This document shows positions 9,370 to 17,890 of a DNA stretch of 64,000 nt, piece by piece; position 1 is the first letter of the stretch, and each line of letters opens with the position of its first letter. A model generated the notes under the pieces. It searched no databases, was not told where the DNA came from, and saw nothing but the letters and a program-made list of their open reading frames with translations. The DNA is from Pelagadaptatus aseana (lineage in GTDB: Bacteria > Pseudomonadota > Gammaproteobacteria > Pseudomonadales > Cellvibrionaceae). Where the stretch lies: NCBI GenBank assembly GCA_040365065.1, contig BAABNI010000006.1, positions 62,001 through 126,000 on the forward strand, in the 5' to 3' direction. Made by a program: the position numbers and the translations under genes.

Positions 9370-9642
9370 TTAGTTAACCGCGTCTTTCAGTGCTTTACCA
9401 GCTTTGAAGCTAGGAATGTTAGCAGCTGCAATTTCAATTGACTGACCAGTCTGTGGATTGCGACCAGTACGGGCTGCACGCTCTTTTACAGAGAAAGTAC
9501 CGAAGCCAACCAGAGCAACTTGATCACCTTCTTTCAAGGCACCAGTAATTGCTTCTACAACGGCGTCAACAGCACGACCAGCAGCAGCTTTAGGAATGTC
9601 AGCAGAAGCTGCAACGGCTTCAATCAGCTCAGATTTGTTCAC
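9370..9642 (-). CDS. hupB: DNA-binding protein HU-beta
   Basis: Small histone-like architectural protein that bends and compacts DNA. The 90 residues align end to end with HU-beta, including the dimerisation helices (KSELIEAVAASADIPKAAAG) and the DNA-binding arm motif GRNPQTG with the IPSFKAGKALKDAVN end. The start codon is GTG with AGGGG six bases upstream. It is monocistronic, with its own promoter upstream and a terminator downstream, between lon and ppiD as in other gammaproteobacteria. Confidence 0.98.
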   Translation of the reverse strand: MNKSELIEAVAASADIPKAAAGRAVDAVVEAITGALKEGDQVALVGFGTFSVKERAARTGRNPQTGQSIEIAAANIPSFKAGKALKDAVN

Positions 9643-9764
9643 ACGAAACCCCTTTTATTATTCGGTTTGTCTAAATTTTAGAAACTTTTGGGAGATATCT
9701 GTTCAGCAGGATCTAATCCCCAATTCGACCCTGCCTTCCCGCACCACGTCAGGAAAGAAGTGAA

Positions 9765-9794
9765 TTTATACCAATAGACCCACCGAGGGGTCAA
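9765..9794 (-). promoter_or_regulatory. Sigma-70 promoter of hupB
   Basis: On the minus strand TTGACC is followed, 18 bases later, by TATAAA. Transcription would start near 9757 and give a 5' leader of about 115 bases before the GTG of hupB. Confidence 0.7.
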
Positions 9795-9862
9795 GCAAGA
9801 TTATGAGAATTTCTTAAGACTTTTTTCACTGTGATCAGATTGCAGCCAATGAGCATGAAATA

Positions 9863-9885
9863 CGTGCCAGCCCACGGCTGGCGCG
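9863..9885. terminator. GC-rich hairpin downstream of lon
   Basis: Inverted repeat GTGCCAGCC-CAC-GGCTGGCGC about 25-45 bp after the lon stop. There is no T-tract on either side, so its action as an intrinsic terminator is uncertain. Confidence 0.4.
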
Positions 9886-9909
9886 CGCTCACAGGCAGTG
9901 GCTATTTTT

Positions 9910-12336
9910 CTAATGAGTATTCACCCGCAGAGATTTATCACCGCCGCCATTTTGAATTTCAGCTTCCAGTTCTCGATACTCTTCATCGGAATATGGCTTG
10001 GGTTGATGCTGTAAAGCAATCTCAAGAACCTCATCAACCCAACGCACTGGCACAATGGTCAAATCCTCTTTGATATTCTCTGGAATCTCAGTGAGATCCC
10101 TCTCATTATCTTGAGGTATCACCACAGTTTTAATACCACCACGATGTGCCGCCAGCAGTTTTTCTTTAAGCCCGCCAATTTTCAACACTTCACCACGAAG
10201 GGTAATTTCACCGGTCATTGCCACATCGGCTTTAACAGGAATGTCTGTGAGCACTGAAACCAAAGCGGTACACATTGCAATGCCGGCACTTGGTCCATCT
10301 TTTGGAGTGGCACCTTCAGGTACATGAATGTGGACATCATTTTTGTCGATGCAGTCAGGCGTTATTCCTAACACCTGGGATCTTGAACGAACAACGGTTA
10401 GCGCAGCCTGAATCGACTCTTGCATCACATCACCAAGAGAACCGGTTTTCACCAAACGGCCCTTACCTTTAACGGCAGAGGACTCAATGGTCAGCAGCTC
10501 GCCACCAACCTGAGTCCAGGCCAGCCCCGTTACCTGACCAATTTGGTTTTCCTCTTCAGCCACACCGTAATCGAATTTTCTGACGCCCAGATAATCTTCG
10601 AGTTGTTCAGCCTCAATGATCTGATGCCCCTTGGCAACTTTGCCTCTGACATGCTGGGTTACAACCTTGCGGCACAGTTTGGCAATTTCACGATCCAAAC
10701 CACGCACCCCAGCCTCTCGCGTGTAATAACGAACAATATCCCGAATGGCATCCTCAGCCACTTCCATCTCTCCGGCTTTTAAGCCGTTATTTTTCATCTG
10801 TTTCGGAATCAAATACTTGAGAGAAATATTCAGCTTTTCATCTTCGGTGTAACCCGGAATGCGGATAACTTCCATACGATCGAGCAAAGGCCCGGGTATG
10901 TTCATTGAATTGGAGGTACAAATGAACATAACGTCCGACAGGTCATAATCAACTTCGAGATAGTGATCATTGAAGGAATTATTCTGTTCAGGATCCAGCA
11001 CCTCCAACAACGCCGATGCCGGATCGCCCCGATGATCCATGCCCATCTTGTCGATTTCATCAAGCAGGAACAGCGGGTTTTTGACCTCTGCCTTGGACAT
11101 CTTCTGAATCAGCTTACCCGGCATGGAGCCAATGTATGTGCGTCGATGCCCACGAATTTCGGCTTCATCGCGAACCCCACCCAATGCCATGCGTACAAAC
11201 TGTCGATTAGTCGCCTTGGCAATGGATTCACCCAGTGAGGTTTTACCCACCCCAGGAGGCCCAACCAGACACAGAACCGGGCCTTTAATCTTTTTCACCC
11301 TTTTCTGAACGGCAAGATATTCAAGGATTCGCTCTTTGACCTCTTCAAGACCGTAGTGATCGCGCTCTAAAATTTTCTCAGCACGAGCCAAATCATGGCG
11401 AACTTTGCTTCGCTTGGACCAGGGTACATTTACCATCCAATCTATGTATGCCCTGACAACCGATGCCTCGGCTGACATGGGCGACATCATTTTTAACTTG
11501 GACAATTCTGCCCGGGTTTTCTTTTCAGCCTCTTCCGGCATGCCGGCATCAGCAATTTTCTTCTCCAGCTCCTCCTGCTCAGATGGCTCCTCGCCGATCT
11601 CACCCAGTTCTTTCTGGATGGCCTTCATTTGCTCATTGAGATAGTACTCGCGCTGGCTTTTTTCCATCTGCTTTTTAACGCGGCCACGGATTTTCTTTTC
11701 CACTTGAAACAGATCAATCTCGGATTCCATCAATCCCAGCAGGTGCTCAAGGCGCTCGCGAATATCGGTGATTTCCAGCAGCTCCTGCTTCTGGTGCAGT
11801 TCAAGCGACATATGCGCCGCAACGGTATCGGCCAATTTACCGGGCTCATCAATGCCATTGAGTGAAGACATCACCTCAGCTGGAACTTTTTTGCTTAAAT
11901 TGACGTATTGTTCAAACTGATTCATGGCTGAACGCAACAGGGCATCCGCCTCTTTTTCCGGCACCTCTTCACAGTCAACCGCTTCAACTTCAACACTGTA
12001 GAATTCAATTTCATTGTTAAAGCTCATCACGCGCGCTCTGGATTTACCTTCAACCAGAACTTTTACGGTGCCATCTGGCAGTTTCAACAGCTGCAGGATG
12101 CTGGAAATGGTACCCATTTGATACAAATCATCGGGACCTGGATCATCATCAGAGGGGTTGCGCTGCGCCAGCAACATGACTTCCTTGCCACCTTCCATGG
12201 CCTGCTCCAATGCTGCGATCGACTTTTCTCGACCGACAAACAAAGGTATTACCATATGGGGGTAGACAACCACGTCTCTTAACGGCAGAAGTGGCAGGTT
12301 AATCAACGCATGTGGTTCTAAATCAGAATCAACCAT
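9910..12336 (-). CDS. lon: ATP-dependent protease Lon
   Basis: Cytoplasmic AAA+ serine protease that degrades misfolded and short-lived regulatory proteins. The N-terminal LON domain (NLPLLPLRDVVVYPHMVIPLF-like) is followed by the AAA+ module with Walker A GPPGVGKT and Walker B FLLDEIDK, then the protease domain with the catalytic Ser in PKDGPSAGIA and a Lys in GGLKEKLLAA. I start at ATG 12336 (808 residues), which has AAGAGG six bases upstream and gives the family N-terminus. The frame is open to 12435, but that extension runs into the clpX terminator. Downstream of clpX and upstream of hupB. Confidence 0.97.
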   Translation of the reverse strand: MVDSDLEPHALINLPLLPLRDVVVYPHMVIPLFVGREKSIAALEQAMEGGKEVMLLAQRNPSDDDPGPDDLYQMGTISSILQLLKLPDGTVKVLVEGKSRARVMSFNNEIEFYSVEVEAVDCEEVPEKEADALLRSAMNQFEQYVNLSKKVPAEVMSSLNGIDEPGKLADTVAAHMSLELHQKQELLEITDIRERLEHLLGLMESEIDLFQVEKKIRGRVKKQMEKSQREYYLNEQMKAIQKELGEIGEEPSEQEELEKKIADAGMPEEAEKKTRAELSKLKMMSPMSAEASVVRAYIDWMVNVPWSKRSKVRHDLARAEKILERDHYGLEEVKERILEYLAVQKRVKKIKGPVLCLVGPPGVGKTSLGESIAKATNRQFVRMALGGVRDEAEIRGHRRTYIGSMPGKLIQKMSKAEVKNPLFLLDEIDKMGMDHRGDPASALLEVLDPEQNNSFNDHYLEVDYDLSDVMFICTSNSMNIPGPLLDRMEVIRIPGYTEDEKLNISLKYLIPKQMKNNGLKAGEMEVAEDAIRDIVRYYTREAGVRGLDREIAKLCRKVVTQHVRGKVAKGHQIIEAEQLEDYLGVRKFDYGVAEEENQIGQVTGLAWTQVGGELLTIESSAVKGKGRLVKTGSLGDVMQESIQAALTVVRSRSQVLGITPDCIDKNDVHIHVPEGATPKDGPSAGIAMCTALVSVLTDIPVKADVAMTGEITLRGEVLKIGGLKEKLLAAHRGGIKTVVIPQDNERDLTEIPENIKEDLTIVPVRWVDEVLEIALQHQPKPYSDEEYRELEAEIQNGGGDKSLRVNTH

Positions 12337-12372
12337 CAGTGGCCTCTTGGAAAGGAATTCGTTCAACCATTG

Positions 12373-12399
12373 ATTGGGGGCTAAACGGAAAAAAACAAG
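12373..12399 (-). promoter_or_regulatory. Candidate heat-shock (sigma-32) promoter of lon
   Basis: On the minus strand CTTGTT is followed, after 13-14 bases, by CCCCCAAT, close to the sigma-32 consensus CTTGAA-N13..17-CCCCATNT. The implied start is near 12365, about 30 bases before the lon ATG. lon is sigma-32 controlled in known relatives. Reading of the motif by eye only. Confidence 0.5.
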
Positions 12400-12420
12400 T
12401 AACTTCAGATAATATAGACA

Positions 12421-12450
12421 AAATAAAAGGGGCAAATGCCCCTTTTATTT
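12421..12450 (-). terminator. Terminator between clpX and lon
   Basis: AAAAGGGGCA-TT-TGCCCCTTTT stem with A/T-rich flanks on both sides; ends the clpX transcript on the minus strand. Confidence 0.8.
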
Positions 12451-12505
12451 TTTTATACTTGCCAATCGCGTTGCCTGACTGACAATTTGCTCAAAAAGAA
12501 AGCAA

Positions 12506-13813
12506 TCATTCATCAGGAGCCGCTTTTGCTTGCGGTTCATCCTGCTCATCAGTGGTTTCGTAAACCAAAAGAGGCTCAGACTCCCCTTTGATTACGGATT
12601 CATCCACAACCACTTTGCTGACATTTTCCTCACTGGGTATTTTGTACATGGTATCGAGCAGAACGGATTCCATGATGGATCGTAAGCCGCGAGCACCGGT
12701 TTTCCGCTCCATTGCCTTGTTGGCCACGGCCTCCAATGCATCTGAACGGAAGTCGATATCGACCCCCTCCATTTTAAACAGCTTGGAGTACTGCTTTGTC
12801 AGAGAGTTTTTCGGCTCGGTTAGAATTTGAACCAAAGCCTCCAAATCCAGCTCTTCAAGTGTAGCAATAACCGGCAGACGGCCTACAAACTCAGGAATCA
12901 GGCCATAGCGCACCAAATCTTCAGGTTCGAGCTCTTTAAAGGTTTCTCCAACATTCTTGCTGTCATCCTTACTTTTGACTTCTGCGCCGAAACCAATACC
13001 GCCCTTTTCAGAGCGATCACGGATAACCTTATCCAATCCCGCAAAAGCACCACCACAGATAAACAGAATATTAGAGGTATCAACCTGCAAAAACTCCTGC
13101 TGTGGATGCTTACGTCCACCCTGAGGTGGTACGGAGGCAACCGTACCCTCGATAAGTTTCAGCAAGGCCTGCTGAACCCCCTCACCAGACACATCTCTGG
13201 TAATGGACGGATTGTCCGATTTACGGGAGATCTTGTCGATTTCATCAATATAGACAATACCCTGTTGAGCCTTATCCACATCGTAATCGCATTTCTGCAA
13301 CAGCTTTTGGATGATGTTTTCGACATCTTCACCCACATAACCGGCTTCGGTCAGGGTGGTCGCATCGGCAATGGTGAAAGGCACATTGAGCAGTCGAGCC
13401 AGAGTTTCCGCCAGTAACGTTTTACCGCTACCAGTAGGCCCCACCATCAGGATGTTACTCTTACCAAGCTCAACATCGTCTTTATCTTTCTTGCTCTCGT
13501 CGGCACGAAGACGCTTGTAGTGGTTGTAAACAGCAACAGCAAGCACCTTCTTGGCGCGTTTTTGGCCAATTACGTACTGATCCAGAGTTTCAGAGATCTC
13601 AAAGGGCGTAGGCAAGCGCTCTGACGAACCCTCAGGGGAAGCCTCCTGAATTTCCTCACGAATAATATCATTGCAAAGATCTACGCACTCATCGCAGATG
13701 AACACCGACGGGCCGGCGATTAACTTACGGACTTCATGCTGGCTTTTGCCGCAGAAGGAGCAATACAACGACTTGCCGCCGTCATCGCCATTTTCATTGG
13801 TGTGGTCGGTCAT
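12506..13813 (-). CDS. clpX: ATP-dependent Clp protease ATP-binding subunit ClpX
   Basis: AAA+ unfoldase that recognises tagged substrates and feeds them to ClpP. The N-terminal zinc-binding domain shows four Cys in CSFCGKSQHEV and ICDECVDLC. The AAA+ core has Walker A GPTGSGKT, Walker B IVYIDEIDK and the ClpP-docking IGF loop (GGIGFGAEV). 435 residues from ATG 13813. A TTG directly before it also fits the frame, but GGAGAGG is spaced for the ATG. Downstream of clpP, separated by about 100 bp. Confidence 0.98.
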   Translation of the reverse strand: MTDHTNENGDDGGKSLYCSFCGKSQHEVRKLIAGPSVFICDECVDLCNDIIREEIQEASPEGSSERLPTPFEISETLDQYVIGQKRAKKVLAVAVYNHYKRLRADESKKDKDDVELGKSNILMVGPTGSGKTLLAETLARLLNVPFTIADATTLTEAGYVGEDVENIIQKLLQKCDYDVDKAQQGIVYIDEIDKISRKSDNPSITRDVSGEGVQQALLKLIEGTVASVPPQGGRKHPQQEFLQVDTSNILFICGGAFAGLDKVIRDRSEKGGIGFGAEVKSKDDSKNVGETFKELEPEDLVRYGLIPEFVGRLPVIATLEELDLEALVQILTEPKNSLTKQYSKLFKMEGVDIDFRSDALEAVANKAMERKTGARGLRSIMESVLLDTMYKIPSEENVSKVVVDESVIKGESEPLLVYETTDEQDEPQAKAAPDE

Positions 13814-13914
13814 CAAACCTCTCCATTAACTCTTATTTTGGACTTCAGCTACTACAATGGGTCCATTTGGATCTGTTTTCAAGTAGCTCAACTGCAGTAT
13901 CAGCTAGAGCGGAC

Positions 13915-14553
13915 TTAAGCCTCGTCTTTACGCTGATTGACAACGGCATCGATCAACCCGTATTCCACGGATTCTTCAGCGCTCATAAAGTTGTCTCTTT
14001 CAGTATCTTCGGCAATCTGAGCAACATCTTTACCTGTGTGATAGGCCATAATTTCATTCAGGCGATCACGGGTTTTCAGGATTTCCTGCGCATGAATATG
14101 AATATCACTCGCCTGTCCCTGGGCACCACCACTGGGCTGGTGAATCATGGTGCGGGCATTAGGTAGGCAATAACGCTTACCTTTTGCACCAGCAGACAGA
14201 AGAAACGCCCCCATGCTGCAGGCCTGACCAATACACATGGTACTGACATCTGGCTTGATAAATTGCATGGTGTCATAAATGGACATACCGGCGGTTACGG
14301 AGCCGCCAGGAGAGTTTATATAAAGATGGATGTCTTTATCAGGATTCTCTGCCTCAAGAAACAGTAACTGGGCAACAACCAGATTGGCCATGTGGTCTTC
14401 CACTTGGCCGACCATAAAAATAACACGCTCTTTGAGCAGTCGGGAATAGATATCAAAGGAGCGCTCACCGCGAGCGGTTTGCTCAATCACCATGGGCACC
14501 AGGCCGGAGTTTTGTATCACCTGCCCCTGAGAAATCGAATCAATTGTTGCCAT
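13915..14553 (-). CDS. clpP: ATP-dependent Clp protease proteolytic subunit
   Basis: Tetradecameric serine peptidase working with ClpX or ClpA. The catalytic Ser is in GQACSMGAFLL and the His in MIHQPSGG; the usual Asp follows near DRDNFMSAEE. The short N-terminal propeptide region (MATIDSISQGQVIQNSG) precedes the conserved MVIEQTARGERSFDIYSRLL. 212 residues. Second gene of tig-clpP-clpX. Confidence 0.98.
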   Translation of the reverse strand: MATIDSISQGQVIQNSGLVPMVIEQTARGERSFDIYSRLLKERVIFMVGQVEDHMANLVVAQLLFLEAENPDKDIHLYINSPGGSVTAGMSIYDTMQFIKPDVSTMCIGQACSMGAFLLSAGAKGKRYCLPNARTMIHQPSGGAQGQASDIHIHAQEILKTRDRLNEIMAYHTGKDVAQIAEDTERDNFMSAEESVEYGLIDAVVNQRKDEA

Positions 14554-14694
14554 TTTGTTTTTATATCCTTACACGTTATAAAACACATCTACGCCCTGCA
14601 GAAGACTGCATTGACGGAATCATTATCAAGGATTTTCGAGCTTAAACCTTGCGAGACTGTTATGCCAGCCTTGAAGGTGAAAAGAAGGGAAATT

Positions 14695-14719
14695 GCCGCG
14701 AAACAGAGCGTTTCGCGGC
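14695..14719. terminator. Hairpin between tig and clpP
   Basis: Perfect 10-bp inverted repeat GCCGCGAAAC-AGAGC-GTTTCGCGGC in the 181-bp tig-clpP gap. The minus-strand 3' flank is only weakly T-rich, so this may be a partial terminator or attenuator that lets some transcription enter clpP. Confidence 0.5.
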
Positions 14720-14734
14720 GGATATGATCAGAAA

Positions 14735-16051
14735 TTAGCCCGCCTGTTCAGCAGGCTTAATCACATCTTCATAGGTGCTTTTTACATCACTAACTTTACA
14801 GGTAGAAAGAATGTGGTCAACAACCTGATCTTCCAGAACAACCGACTCAACGCCGTTGAGCATTTGCTGGTTGCCATAGTAGTAGTTGATAACCTCTTCC
14901 GGCTCCTGATAAGTAGAAGCAATCTCTTCGATCTTAGCGCGAACCTTGTCTGCATCCACCTGAATTTCGGCAGATTTAACAATTTCACCCACAACCAGCC
15001 CCAGAGCAACACGGCGCTCGGCCTGCTCTTTGAACATATCGTCCGGCAGCAGTGATTTCAGATCCATATCAGGCTGAGCGCCACCGAATTGCTGCATCAT
15101 CTGACCACGCAAACCTTCGATTTCACCTGCAACCAAAGAAGCTGGCAATTCAACTTCATTAGCTTCAATCAACTTGTCCATAACAGATGCTTTCAGCTTT
15201 TGGCTGGCGGCATTTTTCAGCTCACGCTCCATATTGCCTTTAACATCAGCCCGGAACTCGGCTTCGTCTTCGGTTTCAACACCAAACTTGGCGTAGAATT
15301 CTTTATCCAGCTCAGGCAGCTTTTGCAGCTCATTACCTGTTACTTTAACTTCAAACTGTACTGCCGCACCCTTCAACTCTTCGCTGTGGTACTCCTCAGG
15401 GAAAGTCAGATCCAGAGTAGTCTCTTCGCCCGGCTTCATACCGATGATGCCGTCTTCAAAGCCAGGAATCATGGAGTTAGAACCAAGCACCAGCTGCTGA
15501 CCTTCGGCCGTGCCGCCATCAAAGGCCTCACCATCTTTGGTGCCTTTGTAGTTAATGGTTACACGATCGCCTTTCTGAGCCTTGCGCTTACTGTCTTTCC
15601 AGTCTGCTTGCTGCTTGCGCAGGGTATCGATCATATTATCGATGTCTTTGTCGGTAACTTCGGCCTCAAGACGCTCGATTTCGAAACCGGAAGTGTCTGC
15701 CAGAGATACCTCAGGGTAGACTTCAAAAGTGGCAACGAACTCAACGTCTTTACCCTCTTCCATCTGCTTCGGCTCAATTGATGGCTGACCGGCAGGTTTT
15801 ACGTCCTCCTGCTGTACCGCATCGTAGAAAGAGCGGCTCATCAGCTCACCGAGAACTTCCTGGCGAACGCCAGCGCCAAAACGCTGTTTAACTACTTTCA
15901 GAGGAACTTTACCTTTACGAAAGCCATTCAGACGCACAGTTTTGGCAGCCTGCTGCAGACGCTTTTGTACTTCAGAATCGATTTGATCGGCAGGAATGCC
16001 GACAGTCATGCGACGCTCTAAACCAGAAGTCGTCTCAATTGAAACCTGCAT
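14735..16051 (-). CDS. tig: Trigger factor (ribosome-associated peptidyl-prolyl isomerase)
   Basis: First chaperone met by nascent chains at the ribosome exit tunnel. The N-terminal ribosome-binding domain carries the signature loop GFRKGKVPLKVV. The FKBP-type isomerase domain runs from about residue 150 (GDRVTINYKGTKDGEAFDGG) to 240, then the helical C-terminal chaperone arms. I use ATG 16051 (MQVSIETTSG, as in the family), with GAGGG five bases upstream; a start four codons earlier lacks a good site. 438 residues. Starts the tig-clpP-clpX-lon-hupB-ppiD block. Confidence 0.97.
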   Translation of the reverse strand: MQVSIETTSGLERRMTVGIPADQIDSEVQKRLQQAAKTVRLNGFRKGKVPLKVVKQRFGAGVRQEVLGELMSRSFYDAVQQEDVKPAGQPSIEPKQMEEGKDVEFVATFEVYPEVSLADTSGFEIERLEAEVTDKDIDNMIDTLRKQQADWKDSKRKAQKGDRVTINYKGTKDGEAFDGGTAEGQQLVLGSNSMIPGFEDGIIGMKPGEETTLDLTFPEEYHSEELKGAAVQFEVKVTGNELQKLPELDKEFYAKFGVETEDEAEFRADVKGNMERELKNAASQKLKASVMDKLIEANEVELPASLVAGEIEGLRGQMMQQFGGAQPDMDLKSLLPDDMFKEQAERRVALGLVVGEIVKSAEIQVDADKVRAKIEEIASTYQEPEEVINYYYGNQQMLNGVESVVLEDQVVDHILSTCKVSDVKSTYEDVIKPAEQAG

Positions 16052-16109
16052 GATGTCCCTCATGAAAAATAGTGATCGCCATCATTTCAGACAGCAGAAA
16101 CTTAAAAAA

Positions 16110-16194
16110 TGGTGCGGACGGGGAGACTTGAACTCCCACACCTTGCAGTACCAGAACCTAAACCTAGCGCGTCTACCAATTCCGCCACGTCCGC
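16110..16194 (-). tRNA. tRNA-Leu, anticodon UAG, CCA encoded
   Basis: The minus strand reads GCGGACGTGGCGGAATTGG at the 5' end and closes with TCCCCGTCCGCACCA. The acceptor stem GCGGACG/CGTCCGC pairs fully. It has the long variable arm of a class II tRNA, the TTTAGGT anticodon loop gives UAG, and the T-loop is GTTCAAGTC. Length 85 with genome-encoded CCA. Sits just upstream of tig. Confidence 0.97.
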
Positions 16195-16385
16195 AAAACT
16201 TATTCAAACCTCACACAAACTGTAACTCGTTGATTTTATAGAGATATTCAACAAAGAACGGCCTGATAGGGATTCAAGGGGTGCAAATTCTGCCACACAA
16301 ATATGGGAGGTTCAACAAAATTCCGGGTTATAGGCAGCAAATACGCGGCAGTAGATAAATTAACGGGAAAAACAACAATGACAGC

Positions 16386-17780
16386 TCAATCATCAAGGCT
16401 TTTGGGAAACGATAAAAGCAACACGGCGCCCTGCTCACCCGCCCGGATATAACGTTGATCACTGCCAGTGCAACCGGGAATAAGCACACCCTGTTCAGGA
16501 GTGATAATCGTTTGAGAAACATTCGCCTGCCCCTCTACCCCGATTGCCAAAGCGTAGCTTTCGAGCGCATCAAGGTAAAACTCCCCACCAGGCTTCAGTG
16601 TCAGGCGCCAGACATAAAAGCTGTCAAAGTTGACGACCTCCTCAACCAAAACAGACGCCGATTCTTCAATAACTGCCAGCAACTGATTATCAGGCATATT
16701 GATATCCATTGAAGCCAAAGCCTGCTGGGTATCCCAATGTGGCTGCGTCAGTACTTTCTGGGCAAAAGAAATAATCTGGCGCTCATAGACCGGGGTCTGA
16801 AATTCAATGGTTCTAACACCGTGCATCAGCGAGTGTGGTGTGTAACATGGCACCTTAAGCACATCTCCAACACGCAGAGACTTGACCCCCTTAAAGCGAT
16901 CCATTGCCCGTCGTAATTCAACCTCCTCTGCTAACAAGTCGGATGGCACCCTGCTCAACCAGCCCTTTAATTCCTCAGCCATGACAGGCTCTTCAAGGCT
17001 CAAGCCCTGCTCCAGCCTAAAGCCATCGGTCAGATCATCAATTTTGCGGCGAACCACCTCATAGCCAGCGACTGCTTTGGCGAAAGCCTTTTTACAGGCC
17101 TCATCTGAAGCAAACTCTTTGCGGACATCATCATCAAAACCAATGGATATCCCGCCAACCCCGGCCGGCCAGGCAGAGGGGTCAACATGAGTCACCACAT
17201 AAACTTCCTGCTTTTCCTCATGCTGCTCGTAGTAAAGGTCGCCATAAACCGGCTCAGGCAGCGGGTCCAGTATCTTTAACAGATTGATATTATGTTGATT
17301 GTTCCCGCAGAGGGCTGATGGCATAAGAGCCAACAACCACGGCAAAGGCACCTGAGAAGAATCGCTGCCGACATTGGACTGACCTCTGGATTCTATGCCC
17401 GTATACCAGATTTCCTGCCCCCAGGGCTTGGGAATGGCAATTGGCTGCAGCGAAATGGCGTCATTAAAACAAAACACAGGTACCTGATTACTGCTGCACC
17501 ACTGCTCGACAGAATCTCTGTCATCGCAACTCAGTAACTGCTGCTCAACTCCTTCAGACCAAGCGCATACAGCCCCCCAGACAATATCTCCACTTTCTAT
17601 ACCTACCACAGCAATGAGATCAATCACCGGCTCACCGGACAGATAATATTGCTTGTGACCAAATTGAAGACATATCAGCTGGTCGACGACAGATTCGTCT
17701 GCAACAAGAGACTTCAGATAGGCTTCAGGTTCTACAACCTTAATACAGGCTTTCAAATTGGCTCCAAAAATGGACTTCAA
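16386..17780 (-). CDS. Cupin protein resembling type I phosphomannose isomerase
   Basis: Function not established. Two stretches look like type I mannose-6-phosphate isomerase / cupin proteins: PKPWGQEIWYTGIESRG near residue 137, and KVPCYTPHSLMHGVRTIEFQTPVYER near residue 315, which is the usual metal-site strand followed by the FQTPVYER motif. The N-terminal 120 residues match nothing I recognise. The classical Q-x-H zinc ligands are not obvious (QHEEKQEVYVV occupies the equivalent place), so isomerase activity is doubtful. The only workable start seen is TTG 17780 with no strong ribosome-binding site, so the N-terminus is uncertain. 464 residues, apparently monocistronic. Confidence 0.65.
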   Translation of the reverse strand: MKSIFGANLKACIKVVEPEAYLKSLVADESVVDQLICLQFGHKQYYLSGEPVIDLIAVVGIESGDIVWGAVCAWSEGVEQQLLSCDDRDSVEQWCSSNQVPVFCFNDAISLQPIAIPKPWGQEIWYTGIESRGQSNVGSDSSQVPLPWLLALMPSALCGNNQHNINLLKILDPLPEPVYGDLYYEQHEEKQEVYVVTHVDPSAWPAGVGGISIGFDDDVRKEFASDEACKKAFAKAVAGYEVVRRKIDDLTDGFRLEQGLSLEEPVMAEELKGWLSRVPSDLLAEEVELRRAMDRFKGVKSLRVGDVLKVPCYTPHSLMHGVRTIEFQTPVYERQIISFAQKVLTQPHWDTQQALASMDINMPDNQLLAVIEESASVLVEEVVNFDSFYVWRLTLKPGGEFYLDALESYALAIGVEGQANVSQTIITPEQGVLIPGCTGSDQRYIRAGEQGAVLLLSFPKSLDD

Positions 17781-17840
17781 AAATTAAACGGGCGAAAGTC
17801 TAGCAAATGCCTTTCTAACTAAACAGAACCAATCACCCAT

Positions 17841-17870
17841 AAAAAAACCGGGCAATGCCCGGTTTTTTAA
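17841..17870 (-). terminator. Rho-independent terminator after fadA
   Basis: ACCGGGCA-AT-TGCCCGGT-like stem with T7 on the minus-strand 3' side, 20 bp beyond the fadA stop. The plus-strand flank is also T-rich. Confidence 0.88.
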
Positions 17871-17890
17871 ACTCTGATAGGTATCAGAAT

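Noticed and set aside
12337..12435. Longer N-terminus of Lon
   Set aside because: The extension would begin inside the clpX terminator and does not look like the LON domain; the ATG at 12336 has a good ribosome-binding site.
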